Shown piece after piece: positions 1 through 18,572 of a stretch of DNA of 64,000 nt. The translations under genes were made by a program, and so were the position numbers. The DNA lies in contig NC_088711.1 in NCBI RefSeq assembly GCF_963576615.1, positions 10,720,869 to 10,784,868 of the forward strand. Reading direction: 5' to 3'. The notes beneath the pieces are model-generated. The model saw only the letters and a program-made list of their open reading frames with translations, was not told where the DNA came from and ran no database searches. Source of the DNA: Watersipora subatra. Its lineage: Eukaryota > Bryozoa > Gymnolaemata > Cheilostomatida > Watersiporidae. The first letter of the stretch is position 1. Every line of letters begins with the position of its first letter.

Positions 1-1544
1 TTCTTTGCAATTGAGATAACAGCAAAATTATTCTTCAGCAGTATCACAGTTTTGTGATGTATCATGAACAAAAATAAATACTTTAGACAATATTTCTGAT
101 GACAATACCTACAGTTAACAAACATGTACAATATTGTGAAATGCACAAATAAACCACCAACAATTTTATTGTTTGAAACAATAAACTGGGGTAGCAGCAG
201 CCTTCGGCTAGGAGACCATCAATGTAAGTCTAAGTTTTTGTTCGCAGATGAAAAGTTGTATTTGAATGTTTACTATTGACCAATCCACTTGTTGCACACA
301 CCAAATATCAGCATGCATCAGACAAGCTTTGTACTAATAGGCAATATAGCTGATCATTTTAACAAAATCTCAAACGACCGACATTTAAAACGATCTCCTG
401 ACTGCCGATTCTGATTATTTAACAGTGCAAACAGTTTAGGGGTCATGGTGCTGCGTATATGTTATACAACATATTAAGTGCGTACAGTATATGTTATACA
501 ACATATACAATGTTGTACGTTGTATGTTATACAACATTTACAAAAAAATACTTTCAGCGCACGCATAGAAGTCAATGCGTATAATTTTTCATCTAATTGA
601 ATGAAACAAGTTGTTTTCTTGTTTGCTGCCATGACAGACAGTCATTTATTAATCTAACGCATCGAATGAAAAGCTTATCGGCTTTTGAGCAATGTTATGA
701 TTAGCTGACAGTTCAACATTTAGCACTCAGTTGATTATTCGCAGGTGTACAAGATTCATTAATTGTTGACCAGTGTAAAAGATGGTGCTTCACTAGTTCA
801 CATACAATCCGCTGCTTATGAGCTGAACAAAGCCATTCATGTTCAACGATTTCAAATATTTACAGCAAAATATAACAATACAGGGAATCAGTTAATAAGA
901 GGTTCCATGAAATATAATATTAGAGTAGAGGAAATACAAATATGCCTTTTATATGTACTAGTTGAATGTCCAGCTTTGAAATTTTTATAGTAGAGGAAAT
1001 ACAAATGTTATTTTATATGTGATGGCGTATCCAGCTTTAGTGTATCGTCATAATTAGGGGCTAGTCGTTATTAATGTGATATGTGGAGTTGTACGTTCAT
1101 TGCGAAAAAGTTTATAATCGTTTTCCATCATGACTACAGAGTGGTACAGGTAGAGTAAATACATATATCGTATGTATGGACACACAGACAGAGTCACATA
1201 GGTAATAACCCCAACAAACTAATATGCACAATGGCCTAAAGGTGCCTACCTTTTGCTGATGCGAGATTATATCTACAAATTCACTTCAAACATGTAGGCA
1301 TATCGAAACGATTGAAACAAAGTGCATGCACTCCAAATCCATTCCTTCCATTTCATCATCATAACAGGTTCAACAACTCCCTGTCCAACAAACCGCTTCA
1401 ATTTCACTCCAACCTCTGCCCGACAACTTATTCCTCAGCCAGACCCACATCGAAAACACCCCAGTGAAACGACTAGCTGCACTACTTGTTACTGTCATTA
1501 GATATCAACTACTTTTAGCTTTACAACCGGTTCAGGCTAGTGAA
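1..1544. other. Intergenic, no gene seen
   Basis: No open frame here has splice signals or recognisable protein character. The stretch has several copies of a short palindromic word (gttatacaacat) between about 460 and 540, and a short hydrophilic run (cacacagacagagtcacat, about 1180-1200) like the tail of interspersed repeats seen elsewhere in the window (49.9 and 53.8 kb). Confidence 0.5.
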
Positions 1545-1595
1545 GCTTATATATATATATACATATATATATGTATATATATATATATATATATA
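1545..1595. repeat. (TA)n microsatellite at the 3' end of R4-like LINE copy 1
   Basis: An interrupted (TA)n tract directly abuts the 3' end of the minus-strand LINE. Together with the arrays at 4299-4410 and 7137-7194 it shows that these elements sit inside TA repeats. Confidence 0.9.

Positions 1596-7136
<5,541 letters not shown>

Positions 7137-7194
<58 letters not shown>
7137..7194. repeat. (TA)n microsatellite at the 3' end of R4-like LINE copy 2
   Basis: Pure TA run immediately after the 3' terminus of the plus-strand LINE. Confidence 0.95.
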
Positions 7195-7198
<4 letters not shown>

Positions 7199-7362
7199 GT
7201 GAGTCAACCTGTTGTCAACCTGCCTCAAGTCTGTGAGGCAACCTAGTTGTTTCATGGCAGGAAGTCAACTCTCATTGGTAATGGGATTTGTTTCCCTTGC
7301 CTAAGCTCTGAGCTGCACTGATGAGGCTTCAATAGCCAAAACAGTACTGTCTGCAGCCTGAG
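7195..7362. repeat. Short repetitive module between two (TA)n arrays
   Basis: A 168-base non-TA module sits between two TA arrays. It holds an internal near-duplication (gtctgtgagtcaacctg / gtctgtgaggcaacctag) and the block gatgaggcttcaatagcc before the right array. This looks like the terminus of another retroelement that inserted in the same TA repeat; a Penelope-like end is possible but not shown. Confidence 0.4.
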
Positions 7363-7480
<118 letters not shown>

Positions 7481-8950
7481 CTTTATTGGGCAGTCTATAG
7501 TCATTTATAAAAATTTTATATAACAAAAATGCTTAACATATGATGCTACAATAATAAAGAAAAAATGAAAAGAATTGCAATATGGTGTCACAAATGTAAA
7601 AATGAAAACTTATACAATTATATATATAGTATATATATATTATGTACAAAGGAGACTTGAAGATACTAAGCTTATGTATAAATCTAATTTTTTTATCAGA
7701 AGATAAAAAGAATTAGCAATAAAATAGTTGAGTGCATATTTTGGTAAGTACAAAATAAAACCATCAAATTATCAGACCGTGAATATCCGGTACTTGAGGA
7801 TTGAAACATATTGATATATGAAGGAGTTGAACCGTTTAATATCGTAATGCTAAAAATACTATAATAAGCTCTTGATAATGGAGTGAGAGAATATTACTTA
7901 TTTAAGCCGACAGTTTCAATGATGACAGATACGAGCCATTGACCGTTACTTTTCATGTAATAAGATATTTTCTCTCATAACCTTCATATGATTTTAATTT
8001 AGGCAGTCAGGAGCCTATAATGACACACAAGAGACCAGCGTAAGGAATTACGAAGTATTAACGGGCTGAGTTGATAGCATTACTCACTAAAGCACTGAGA
8101 CAGCTAATTGTATAGCATGAGTTGTCTAAGCTTTGTAATACTGTCATTATAATGATTATAATAGTAGCACCTTAAAAGGTACTTATCAAACATTCTGAAC
8201 CTTAAAACAAGGTACCAGACTGACAACTGCAGCAATGCAGATGTAAAAACACTGCAAGATATATGAGGTTTATATTAATGATTCTGTGACGACTGGTAAT
8301 ATTTCAATGACAGCAAAATGTTGAAAATTATAACTTTTCTGGTTTATTAGCTAACAAGTTCATACAATGAATGATAATTATGGTTTAAATTCACTGGCAC
8401 AAGACAAAATGAAGCAAAGTTCCCGTGATGAAATTTAACTATTTGCGTGTATAGGCAGCACTGCATGATAACAGCCATTTACAATTCGCCTAGATAGCTT
8501 TATATGGTTAATTTGTTACATGAAATATATTAATGAACTCTTATCTGGGAAAATACTTTTTTCTCGGGATTGTCTGCATCTGGTCAACATCCTGTTGTTG
8601 TGCATGTTATATAATAATTTTAATCAGAAGAATAAATGAAACAGCTATAACAGCATTAATTGGTCACCATATAATGTGTAGACTAACTCAGTGAAATATC
8701 AGACTAAAGTTCTTACCACACAACCTTGCTACACGGAGGGGGACAAGTCTCGTTAGAAGAGATTAACACTTTCTCTTTGTTTCAGCTATTTGGCTTGTCC
8801 CTAAACAGCTGCACATCGGGTCGGCTGTTCCTTGGGAGAACAGTAAAATGGTGCACACAGTTTTGCCGATAACTGCTTGCCACTTTTGTTAGTTCTCACA
8901 ATAGATTGACAGAATTTCAAGAAATAGTAAACATAGTGATACTACATTAC
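7481..8950. other. Intergenic, no gene seen
   Basis: AT-rich sequence without a convincing frame, exon or named repeat. Confidence 0.5.
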
Positions 8951-8959
8951 ATGAGTGAT

Positions 8960-9245
8960 GTTCTCTCTTGCAATTGGCCGCTTTGGCAATGGTTTAGTCT
9001 TTATCACTTACTTCCATAAAGTGCCCTCTGTTTTCTACCTTCTCTCGCGATGTGCTTGTGTCCGGTTCCCTCAACTTCATGTTGCGCTTAGTTACATCTT
9101 TGTATCTCGGATTTCTCTTTCCTTCATAGAATTGTGAATATGATAATTGTCTCGGTAAGCACTCATGACCAATCCTGTGATCATGGTCCAGCCATCTTAG
9201 GCCTTTTTCTATTAAGGTGTCCGCCGTGGATGTCAGGCCATGATT
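8960..9245 (-). mobile_element. LINE 3' remnant (C-terminal end of a reverse-transcriptase polyprotein)
   Basis: The minus strand from about 9245 has an open frame reading TADTLIEKGLRWLDHDHRIG, then LPRQ, YEGKRNPRYKDVTKRNMK and a stop near 8977. This matches the usual C-terminus of LINE polyproteins in animals (pattern LRWLGHV.RM ... LP.Q.LY.EL ... GKR ... RYKD..K...K). The reverse transcriptase itself is absent, so this is a short 5'-truncated tail. The family (RTE- or jockey-like) is not resolved. Confidence 0.6.
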
Positions 9246-9315
9246 TTGGTGTTCTACTGAAGTTAAGCTGTGGAATATCTACTCACATTGCCTAACATCT
9301 ACAATAAGTGCAGCG

Positions 9316-10157
9316 CTGTCATTAACATGTCACATACTGCCATTCACATGTCACATACTGTCATTCACATGTCACATGCTGCCATTCACATGCCACATGC
9401 TGCCATTCACGTGTCACATGCTGTCATTAACATGTCCCATACTGCCATTCACATGTCACATGCTGTAGTTCACATGTCACATACTGTCATTCACATGTCA
9501 CATACTGTCATTCACATGTCACATGCTGTTATTAACATGCCACATACTGTAATTCACATGTCACATGCTGTCATTAACATGCCACATAGCCTACTATAAT
9601 TCACATGTCACATGCTGTAATTCACATGTCACATACTGTCATTCACATGTCACATACTGTCATTCACATGTCACATGCTGTCATTAACATGCCACATACT
9701 GTAATTCACATGTCACATACTGTCATTCACATGTCACATACTGTCATTCACATGTGACATGCTGTCATTCACATATCACACGCTGTCATTCACATGTCAC
9801 ATACTGTAATTCACATGTCACATACTGTCATTCACATGTCACATACTATCATTCACGTGTCACATGCTGTCATTAATATGTCACATACTGTCATTTACAT
9901 GTTACAAGCTGTCATTCATATGTCACATACTGTCATTAACATGCCACATACTGTAATTCACATGTCACATACTGTCATTAACATGTCACAGACTGCCATT
10001 CACATATCACATACTGTCATTCACATGTTACAAGCTGTCATTCACGTGTCACAAGCTGTCATTCACGTGTCACATACTGTCATTCACATGTCACATACTG
10101 TCATTCACATGCCACATACTGTCATTCACGTGTCACATACTGTCACTCACATAGTTA
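9316..10157. repeat. 21-bp minisatellite, about 40 copies
   Basis: Tandem units close to gtcattcacatgtcacatac plus t, varying at a few sites (ac/gc, tt/ta, atgt/atgc). The period is a multiple of three, so long frames appear (repeating MSHTVIH); they are a product of the repeat, not evidence of a gene. Confidence 0.95.
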
Positions 10158-10951
10158 ACTTAAAATTTGGTAGTAGCGCTGCATCATGAAAAATTTATGA
10201 TTAGTGGCATGGCCAGAGATCTGCATGTTAATATGCCCCACTCTCTTACATTCATTTCAAGGCTAGCATGTTAGTCTAAATTTACAAATTAAATATAATT
10301 ACATATCCCAGGGCCAATTTGGGAGCTGATGGGTTATAGTGGAACGCTAATAGAATGCAAAGACTAGTCAGATGCGTCTCTTCATCTCTCGCATGAACTA
10401 GTTCATGCGAGAGAAACATTTAAGCATTTTATGGTTGAGGTAAACTTTAGAACAAAGCTTTGCAATAGAAACACAAATTATGGCTCTATAATATTTAACT
10501 GAAGCACTTTAGTAATTTATAAAATATTTGCGTCATAACAATTTGTGATAAGCATAATAATAAGCATTGTGATGAGCATTAATTTTTTTATCGCAGTATT
10601 TAAGAATTCATTTGTAAATGCGCAGTTTAAGTTTTTAATTTAGATTCTGTATTTAATTTAACGATATACTAAAAGTACACTTAGTGAGAAATGTGAGCGA
10701 ATTAAACACAAGTATTTGATGTAACAGTCTAGCTGGTTTAGATACCACCACAAAAGAGGTTTCTAAAGCGATGATACAATACTTAACTTTCAATTATGAA
10801 TATTACACGAAGACTCAAAAGTTTCACTCCAAGAATTCAAAAAACTTGCCGTTATCTTTGGTTTAATACCTTGAAGCCTAATCATGTAGGCTACATACAA
10901 GAAGGTCCCCTGATCATAGACCATATTACCAGCTTTACATTGACTGTGAAA
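10158..10951. other. Intergenic with one perfect palindrome
   Basis: No gene seen. It contains a perfect 30-bp palindrome at 10385-10414, listed separately. Confidence 0.5.
10385..10414. repeat. Perfect 30-bp palindrome
   Basis: The 15-base arm tctctcgcatgaact is followed at once by its reverse complement with no spacer. No tandem copies or flanking TIR element were recognised. Confidence 0.9.
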
Positions 10952-11160
10952 GTACTAAGAATAGCACTATTTCTTTGAGCTGAATATTATATTGAAGCTC
11001 CAAGCTTGTCCAGCAGGTGTGAATGTACTTATAATAGCACTATTCCTTTGAGCTGAATATTATATTGAAGCTCCAAGCTTGTCCACCAGGTGTGAATGTA
11101 CTTAGAATAGTACAATCTTTGTTAAACTGAATATCGTGTCGAAGTTCAAAGCTTTCAAGA
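10952..11160. repeat. 73-bp tandem repeat, about 2.7 copies
   Basis: Units begin at 10952, 11025 and 11098 with gtact..aatag and carry the shared block gagctgaatattatattg. The third copy is diverged and partial. Confidence 0.85.
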
Positions 11161-11379
11161 TTCAGTGAAAGAAACAGAAATCAAATACAGTAAATAGCCT
11201 TTTACAGTCTTTCAGAATTGTTATGTTTTAGATATAACTGAAGAGACATAAGGATTGCCTAGTCTAATAGAGTGTATATTTGTTATGAATAAAAAACAAA
11301 TGGTTTTAATGTTAAGCTCTTTGTGCTGGGGAGAAGACTCTTTCGAGCTTTTTATCTTTTTATCATTTTTTGTGGTTCT

Positions 11380-11636
11380 GTCAGCAGCCAACTGATGTTC
11401 TGTCAGCAGCCAACTGTTGTTCTGTCAGCAGCCAACTGATGTTCTGTCAGCAGCCAACTGTTGTTCTGTCAGCAGCCAACTGATGTCCTGTCAGCAGCCA
11501 ACTGATGTCCTGTCAGCAGCCAACTGATGTTCTGTCAGCAGCCAACTGATGTTCTGTCAGCAGCCAACTGATGTTCTGTCAGCAGCCAACTGATGTTCTG
11601 TCAGCAGCCAACTGATGTTCTGTCAGCAGCCAACTT
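11380..11636. repeat. 22-bp minisatellite, 12 copies
   Basis: Twelve copies of tgtcagcagccaact followed by a short variable link (gatgt, gttgt, gatgtc). Nearly uniform, so recent. Confidence 0.95.
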
Positions 11637-14600
11637 TAATTACTCAGTTGATTATTAGTGCCCTCAGTCTTTTGGCAATATTTCAAGAACTAATTGTACA
11701 ATGAACTTGAAGCTTAGAACTGACCTATGAACATATCACACTAAAAACAGCCAAAATTTCATAAACCTACGTACTCCAGTAATGCGAAAAAACAACGCAA
11801 AAGTTTACTCAGGTGTAGGATCAGGTGGTACAATAATTCTTCAAATTATCCCAGGCCCAGGCCTCAGAGTGTTAATACTGTACCAACTAGAACCAATACT
11901 ATAGTTTGAGCACTAGCCCCTACCTTAAATGGTACCTAAGCAATGACACAAATCAACAAAATTCATAAGGGTAAGTGTTACATAGATTTTCTAAGTGATA
12001 CGCATATAATCTCACTTGACCATTCAACACGGAGAATGGAATACTGGCATCAACCCCACAATGATCTTTAAAACTCATGAAGCCTGCTTTAGTGAGAAAC
12101 AACATTAATGCCATAATATCGGTCTTAAAGAAAACAATAATTTCATTACAAATAAACAGCAGGCATAAAACTGTCAGCTGTTAGGGTAATGCTTTCTGCA
12201 ATAGATGTTTTAACTCAGGCCCATACATGAATCCTGGCAGATTAATTACATTAAACTCTCCGCTTGTGTGCGTGCTGACATCTATAGAAGTAAGAGTTCT
12301 CAAAACTAAAGAGTTGCAACCAGAGGAGTAACATGCTAATCTTTGCATGTCAAGCAGAAGGTGGATAGATTGATTTTGTATAATTGAATCTACTGAGAGT
12401 CACCAATCAGATAGTTGAACACTCTCGACATATGTTCAACCAGACAAAGCTTTTAAGAACGTTCTGATTAACTATGATGATATGGTAAGGGATTATTTGT
12501 TAGCAGCCAGTCATCCGCGATACAAGGGTCAGGAGCCTACGGTAAATGAGTCCTGGGTAGCTTTTTAATGACAGAAGATAACTATCAGATAGTTCAACTA
12601 AAAGTTTCTAACAGATATATTAAGTTATAACTTTGTTGTTAATTTGGTGAACAATGCAAAAAAGGGGCATTTAAATCAATATCGGTTTTTAGGTAGGAGT
12701 GCACTAAAAAGTGAATGTTTTCATGCTCTGAGCATAGGAAGCTCTAATAATTTGAAACATTCAATTTAGTTGATTATTTATAGCAGCATGCATGAGTCGC
12801 TTAAAGTGCAAGAGTAGTACGCCCTCATTTTAATGAACATCTTTAAACAGAGCGAACTACATAGACAAGGAGAATGGCAGAAATAAAGATAAACTAGCTG
12901 TACATTTAAGCAAAAACAGGGCAATAAATTGTTTTTGCTGAAAAGCAGTTTCAGTAATAATCAAGGTCACAGGTAAAGCTGTTTTAACACACTCCATGCT
13001 AACTTTGTATTGAAATGTCTAGTGCTAAAGCCTGCTACGAGTTCCTGTTCAGGATGTAGTCACATTTGACAAGCCTTGCTGGTTTTTTAGCGATTGTGAG
13101 GAACGGAAGCCCTATACTTATGGCCAGTATGGTAATGCAGTCATACTTGAATTATCTGATAAATTTTTCTAAAAATTAGAGTAAAAGCTGACAAAATGTT
13201 ACACGACTGTCCAGATAACTGGAACCAAGTGAAGAAACAAGTGAATAGTTCTTCCTTGCCTTGGTTAAATCAACAGATGTCAGCCATCCCAACCAGGTCA
13301 ATATCATTGACCTATGAGATAGAGGTGACACATTGCATCACAAAGCTTTGCCACTATGTCATACAAAAAAAAACAACTGGAGGAAGGAATTTATTCAGGA
13401 CTTTCATAATGTTTAATAAGGAACCAGATCCGCTGTATCACTCTGCTTTTGTGTCTACTAACAGTACGAGGTGTGTGATGGCAAAAACAGAGTTTTTAGC
13501 ATTTCTTTTTAAAAAAATGGTACTATTTTCTGTTTTACCCAACTCTATCTAGGAAAGTGATTTGCGTACAAATCTGTTACAAACTCATTGATGGAATGAT
13601 GTTGCTGGTCAAATTGCAGTCAATTTGATTGCTGCCAACATTTGAACGATTGCCAATTTAATTTAAGTCTCTGATAATGGACTTGAGACCAGCTCTACTG
13701 GTTTAACTTGACACGATAATCTGCTTTGATTCTTAAGAAGGAATGTACTTGTCTATTTTTCTTTCAAAGGCTTTTCTTCGAATGACAGGTGTTAAACATC
13801 CCAAGTTAGCGAACACTGATCGACTCTTTACCATTTTAGAACACAAACATGACTAAACATCTGGACTCCATGAACCTAGCATCTACCATTCAGTTTTATT
13901 CTTTCAACATGTTAATGAGGCTACAGAACGTCCAGTAAAACTTATCTATAGAAAAACCTATCTAAAACTAAAATCTATGGAAAGAATGTTAAACCTCTTA
14001 TACTTCCTTAAACTTGTTGGTCTTCCTCTTTCATTTAGTTGTTTTTTATAAAAATAAAATGCATAAAGCTATCATAGAATTAGATTTTAAAATAGATGGT
14101 TTTTATTTCTTCAAACAAAAAAGGTTCTTTGGATCTGATATACAGGATATTTCTCAAGCATTGTTAATCTTTTTTGTTATATTTTTGAGAAATATCCTGT
14201 ATACCAGATCCCGAGAAGCTTTTTTGTTTTGAGAGATAGAATACCAAGAACCATTCTTGTTCCTCAATGACATGCAGTGATAGATCTTAAAATTTCAAAC
14301 CAAATGTGAGGCAGACCAAAATAAAAAGTAAAACAAGTCTCCAAGTAAAACAGAAAAAAAATGTAGATGTACTTATACCTTGAATTACAACAGAAACATT
14401 GAGGTTTGGTTTCAATTATTTATATGACAATTGAAGATACTTTTGCGTAAGCAGTGGCCACCGCTCGCTTAACTGTTTAACCTTTGAGATCCAGGCCCTT
14501 CATTGCATTAAGGCAATTGGCTGCCAGGCACCAGCCATTTTCTTCGCAAGACCAAATCAGCACTCGCAGTTAAGCGATGCATGATTTTTAAATGAATTAC

Positions 14601-15300
14601 AGTTCATGCTACTGATCTGCTGCCATGTTTAGGAAAAACATTCACAAGATTCCACCATGTTTGTATTGCCCAATTGCACTTATTACTTATACCATGTCAG
14701 CAGTAAATGACATCATAAAAATTTCAACCGTGCTTGAAAAAAATTATTAGAACATGTACAATATCGAAATTATGAAACCATTTGGGAAATTTCACCGGAG
14801 GAGTTTCTACTTATATTTACCTAGTAGGTGAATGCCCGGCATTGCATGGGTGATAACAAAGTTTTTGCACAGAAAAGTTATTTTTAATCAACAAATACAA
14901 CATTAATTAACCCATTCTAACTTTTTAATGAAGGTGTTTGTTTAGTTCTGTACTGTCCGGCCAATGCATAATATTTGAAAGCTCAAGGAATAACTAAAAC
15001 AGATTGTTGAAAAACGTCTCTTACTTTTTATGCTACAAATTTGCTCAAGATTTAAACTAGCTTATACACAGTGTAAGGTAATGTTGTTGCTATTGGCTCA
15101 GTTTCTTTGTCCAATAAATTTGAGAAACGTAAGCTAATCTAAATGTTTACTATAATAAGGGTCATTATTGTAAGCTAGCGTTAGGAGAAAAGAATGCGTC
15201 ATGATCTCTACTGAGCTCGATGAAGTCTGAGACATGCTATTTTAATGACTTGGCATCAAAGACTGGCTGATGTAATGAGTATGTGAATAATTATCCAATA
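11637..15300. other. Intergenic; open frame 13196-13552 of doubtful meaning
   Basis: One plus-strand frame (13196-13552, TTG start, 118 codons) has no recognisable domain, signal peptide or splice context; it may be chance. A hairpin lies at 14114-14228. Around 14826-14862 the run gaatgcccggcattgcatgg looks like a piece of an interspersed repeat common in marine invertebrates. Otherwise nothing was seen. Confidence 0.35.
14114..14232. repeat. Imperfect hairpin, about 45-base arms
   Basis: The block gatatacaggatatttctca near 14137 recurs in reverse complement near 14205 (tgagaaatatcctgtatacc). The arms extend outward to caaacaaaaaaggttctttg and its imperfect partner. Loop about 30 bases. A fold-back MITE is likely. 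Confidence 0.75.
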
Positions 15301-15309
15301 GTATGGCAA

Positions 15310-15610
15310 GGAAAGTGTAGTGTATTGGATAGCATGCCCATCTGCAAAATGGGCGCCTGAGTTAGATGCCAGTGCGAAGTTATGCATAATAATAAGCTGC
15401 CCAAAAATATTTCCGCAAGCGCTGCACAAGTATGTGCACAATTATTCCATTATATGGAATGGACAATGTAGTGATTTATCATGCCTGTCAGCAGACCTGG
15501 AAGTTCCGAGCTCAAATCCAGTACGAAACAGGTTTTCGCTCCTAGATTTTAATGGCTATAACTGAATACGCGAACAACAAATGCTGAGATTTCTATATAT
15601 GTAAGATAGA
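15310..15610 (+). repeat. tRNA-derived SINE, tandem/partial copies
   Basis: From about 15468 the sequence has a tRNA-like promoter: an A-box-like run at tagtgatttatc and a B box at gagctcaaatcc. A body (attttaatggctataactga) and tail (aaatgctgagatttctatat) follow. The same order of blocks, inverted, occurs at 46300-46470. A second tRNA-like head (gtagtgtattggatagcatg) begins at about 15313, suggesting a partial tandem copy. Confidence 0.65.
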
Positions 15611-16313
15611 TTGTCATGACCAGACCTCAAAATGTAGCTGCCTAAAGGTTCACTGGTCATAGATAGTAGGCTAATAAACCTGGCTTAGTTATACAACATC
15701 ATTAACTTGCGTCTGATGATATAATATTGATTTGTGAATGCAAGATGAATAGTTGCAGCTCAGATCTTTTTCACTTGACAATCACTTGCAATCTGTACTG
15801 TTGAAGTGTTTCTTGAGAGAATTTTCATGTTATACAACATATAAATTACATCTTAGCTGTCACATCAGTAATTGTGTCTGTGTCTATTTTTAAAATCGTA
15901 CGCCGCCCTTGCAGCACTTTCACAAGCAGTTCTATGGTGAAACAAAAACAAATTATGTTATTGCTCAATTTATGACGGTCACTTTACTTCAACACGAAGA
16001 ATGTATGTACCCAATTCAACACTGATAAATAACAAAAACTTTCCTACAAGTAAACAAATATGTAATATTGGTACGAATATATTTCATTAAAATCATATAC
16101 TTTACAAATTGTTAAATTTTGGTAAAAGTCCTCAAGCAAAAAGAAAATTCACACTGTTAAAAGCATTATATTGCGTTATATTGCTCCGCATCCAAAAAAC
16201 CTTCACATTTGGTAGAAATTTGCTAACAAATGGTATTCAAGATGAGATTTATTTGACGCATGCCGGAACGGCCGTAACAGAACGCCATACAATGAACAAG
16301 AGGAGCCGGTAGC
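15611..16313. other. 3' flank of the cysteine-rich gene, no gene seen
   Basis: AT-rich sequence downstream of the minus-strand gene ending at 16314. No other feature recognised. Confidence 0.4.
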
Positions 16314-18572
16314 TCAGAGACACTCAACATATTTAGATTTCGTGTCACAGATAGTCTTCTCTCCGACTTTGAAGAGATACCGTGTCTGACAGCACATGTC
16401 GTCAGCACACTCTTCTGATATGGAACACTTTTCACCTGAAACAAGTATCACCATCACCATAAACAAGGTTTCTCGAATTTAAACTTCAACATAAATATAA
16501 ATCAATGGTTTTAGATAAGCAGTGTCAGGTGGAAAACTCAATACTAAAAGAAACGTTAGTGGAGTATTATATAGTTTAAAAATATAAATAAGCATGCTGA
16601 TACTTATCATTACTACAATACAGTTTCACAAGTCTAGAGGCAGGCCTCAGACTTGCACCTTCTTTATCAGGTACTACTGTTACTGATGAGTGAGGCCTAG
16701 GGATGTCGCCTGTCACTAGATACAGTATTTTAGTGATGATAAATACCGATATTCTTATTTATATTTGAAAACAACTATATATATTTATATTCTTATTTAT
16801 TAAAATTTAGAATTTGACTATAGCACTCAAATGACTAACATTTTTTTAAATAGACTATGCAAGGAAAAAACCAATGACTTGACAATAACTATATGAACAT
16901 GTCGATAAAAAATCTGTAAATACCCAAATACAATGTTAATCTAGAGATTAAACGCAGAAGAGTTTATTCATGCCGGGCTGAATTTGAGATTGAGTTACAA
17001 AAAATAATATAAATATAATAAAAATAATATAATAAATATATAAAAATGATATAAATAAAATAAATGTAATTATTAATATAGCAATATTGATAAAATATAG
17101 CCTGAGCACTTACCCTGTGATAGCTTAGGAGATGGTATATCCATTTGAGCCTCGAGTAGATCAAGCAAATGCCGATAGCTTCTGGAAGTACTGCTGCAGG
17201 CATACTTGGGACCTGTAAATGTTACAAACTTACAATTGCTCCATTGATAATGCTTATTTCAATTATTAAAATACACAGTGGCTATACTCAAATCTGAAAT
17301 TCCCAAGTAAGCAGAACACAACCTTCCATGAAAGTACTTAATGACATTCAATAAAAAGCTTATGCATGTTTGTACTAAAAATATGGCAAGAAACTAGACC
17401 CAAGTCTAATACTTCAATATGCATGCTTATACTGAGCTCGAGACTGCAGGAGCAATGGCGCTTGAGACACCGATGAGTTCTCATGAAACTTAATACAAAC
17501 CAGCAGAGTCTACTTGATACCATATTTTATAAACTAATAGGTCTTTTTTATATTTTAAAAACATAAAGCAGCTTATATAAAAAGCTAGAATTGGCACAAA
17601 ATTGAGGCATTAAAAATGATCATTTTCAAAATAAAATAAGTACTACGATTCCCATGAATAAAACATATAATAAAATATATAAACTACTGTACATTGTATA
17701 ATATATGAAATATATATATGGGTGTTTTATATAAGATAAATTATATATATTTATATATTATATACTATATAATTTGTATATTTTATTTAATATATATAAA
17801 TTTTAAATAATATATAAAATACGTATTATATAATTTATAAAATTATAATATAATGCTGATTATATAATACCACGAAGATAAAAGTTGTTAAAAGCTAGCG
17901 ACAAACTCTATAAGCATTTACTAATTTATACAAGAACAAATATTTACATGGACAAAGCAATGAAAGATTCTGCCCTTATTCTGTCTTTGGAAGATTATCA
18001 TAACTTTTCAATTTGAAATTTATCCACCCTCGATTGCCTACTTGAAAAGAAGCTGCCAATAATCATGAATGCTATTCAAGGGACTTGAGAAATTGGAGAC
18101 CCTCTGACATACCTCTTAGCTGATAGGAAGGCCTGCATGGTCGCTGATCACAGCAGTCCAAGTCAGTAGAGCACACTTCTCCTGCTTGTGAGCACTGCAA
18201 GGAATAAAATACTTCACATGAAATGATATCAGGAGGAAGCCATAACCAGAATTTTCATTAACCAATCATTATGCACCAAAGCAACTCATTGACTATATGT
18301 AAGTTTCTTTAATATACATGTACATGCACTGACCAAAAAACAATGATAAGGTAAACAACAAAAATTAAACTTTGACCTCATGCAAAAACAGGTAAGCTTG
18401 ATGGAAACTTAAGGTGCTAGGAGAACCAATCCACATGTGTCATTATACAAACTTTTGGCCAAGACCTGCCAGAGAATGCTTCCCTTAAGTAGAAGGGGTA
18501 AGTATCAGCAGCAGCGAGACACCAGAAGCCGATGAGAAGAGCGGTCACCGTATAATAACGAACAGCAGCCAT
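16314..18572 (-). CDS. Secreted cysteine-rich protein with two six-cysteine modules (4 exons)
   Basis: Four minus-strand exons join in one frame: 18572-18453, 18194-18113, 17212-17114 and 16435-16314 (TGA), giving 140 residues. Exons 2-4 have clean acceptors (ttgcag, tttacag, gtttcag) and donors GTATGT and GTAAGT with consistent phases. The exon 1 donor (GTTTGT after PK) is chosen by phase and is the least certain. Residues 1-22 form a signal peptide (TALLIGFWCLAAA). Module one has cysteines spaced C-x6-C-x5-CC-x4-C-x12-C, which fits an inhibitor-cystine-knot pattern. Module two is C-x5-C-x4-CC-x13-C-x8-C, closer to colipase/Dickkopf/prokineticin-type spacing. A 31-residue cysteine-poor linker joins them (cysteine to cysteine, counting GEK). 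No family is recognised with certainty. It is likely an extracellular ligand, peptide hormone precursor or defence protein; no function is claimed. Every exon is open and all cysteines pair in number (12), so it looks functional. Confidence 0.8.
17640..17880. repeat. Very AT-rich tract with TATATA-type inverted repeats
   Basis: Lies in intron 2 of the cysteine-rich gene. It is a low-complexity mix of tatata, ttatat and aatata words able to pair with themselves. Confidence 0.6.

Noticed and set aside
9316-10157. Possible CRISPR array
   Set aside because: Direct tandem repeat without spacers in an animal genome; the same applies to the arrays at 11380, 28942, 34452 and 35343.
9270-10189. Repeating MSHTVIH protein
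   Set aside because: Product of a 21-bp minisatellite; no start, signal peptide or splice context.
13196-13552. 118-codon open frame
   Set aside because: No ATG start, domain or splice context; could arise by chance at this base composition.
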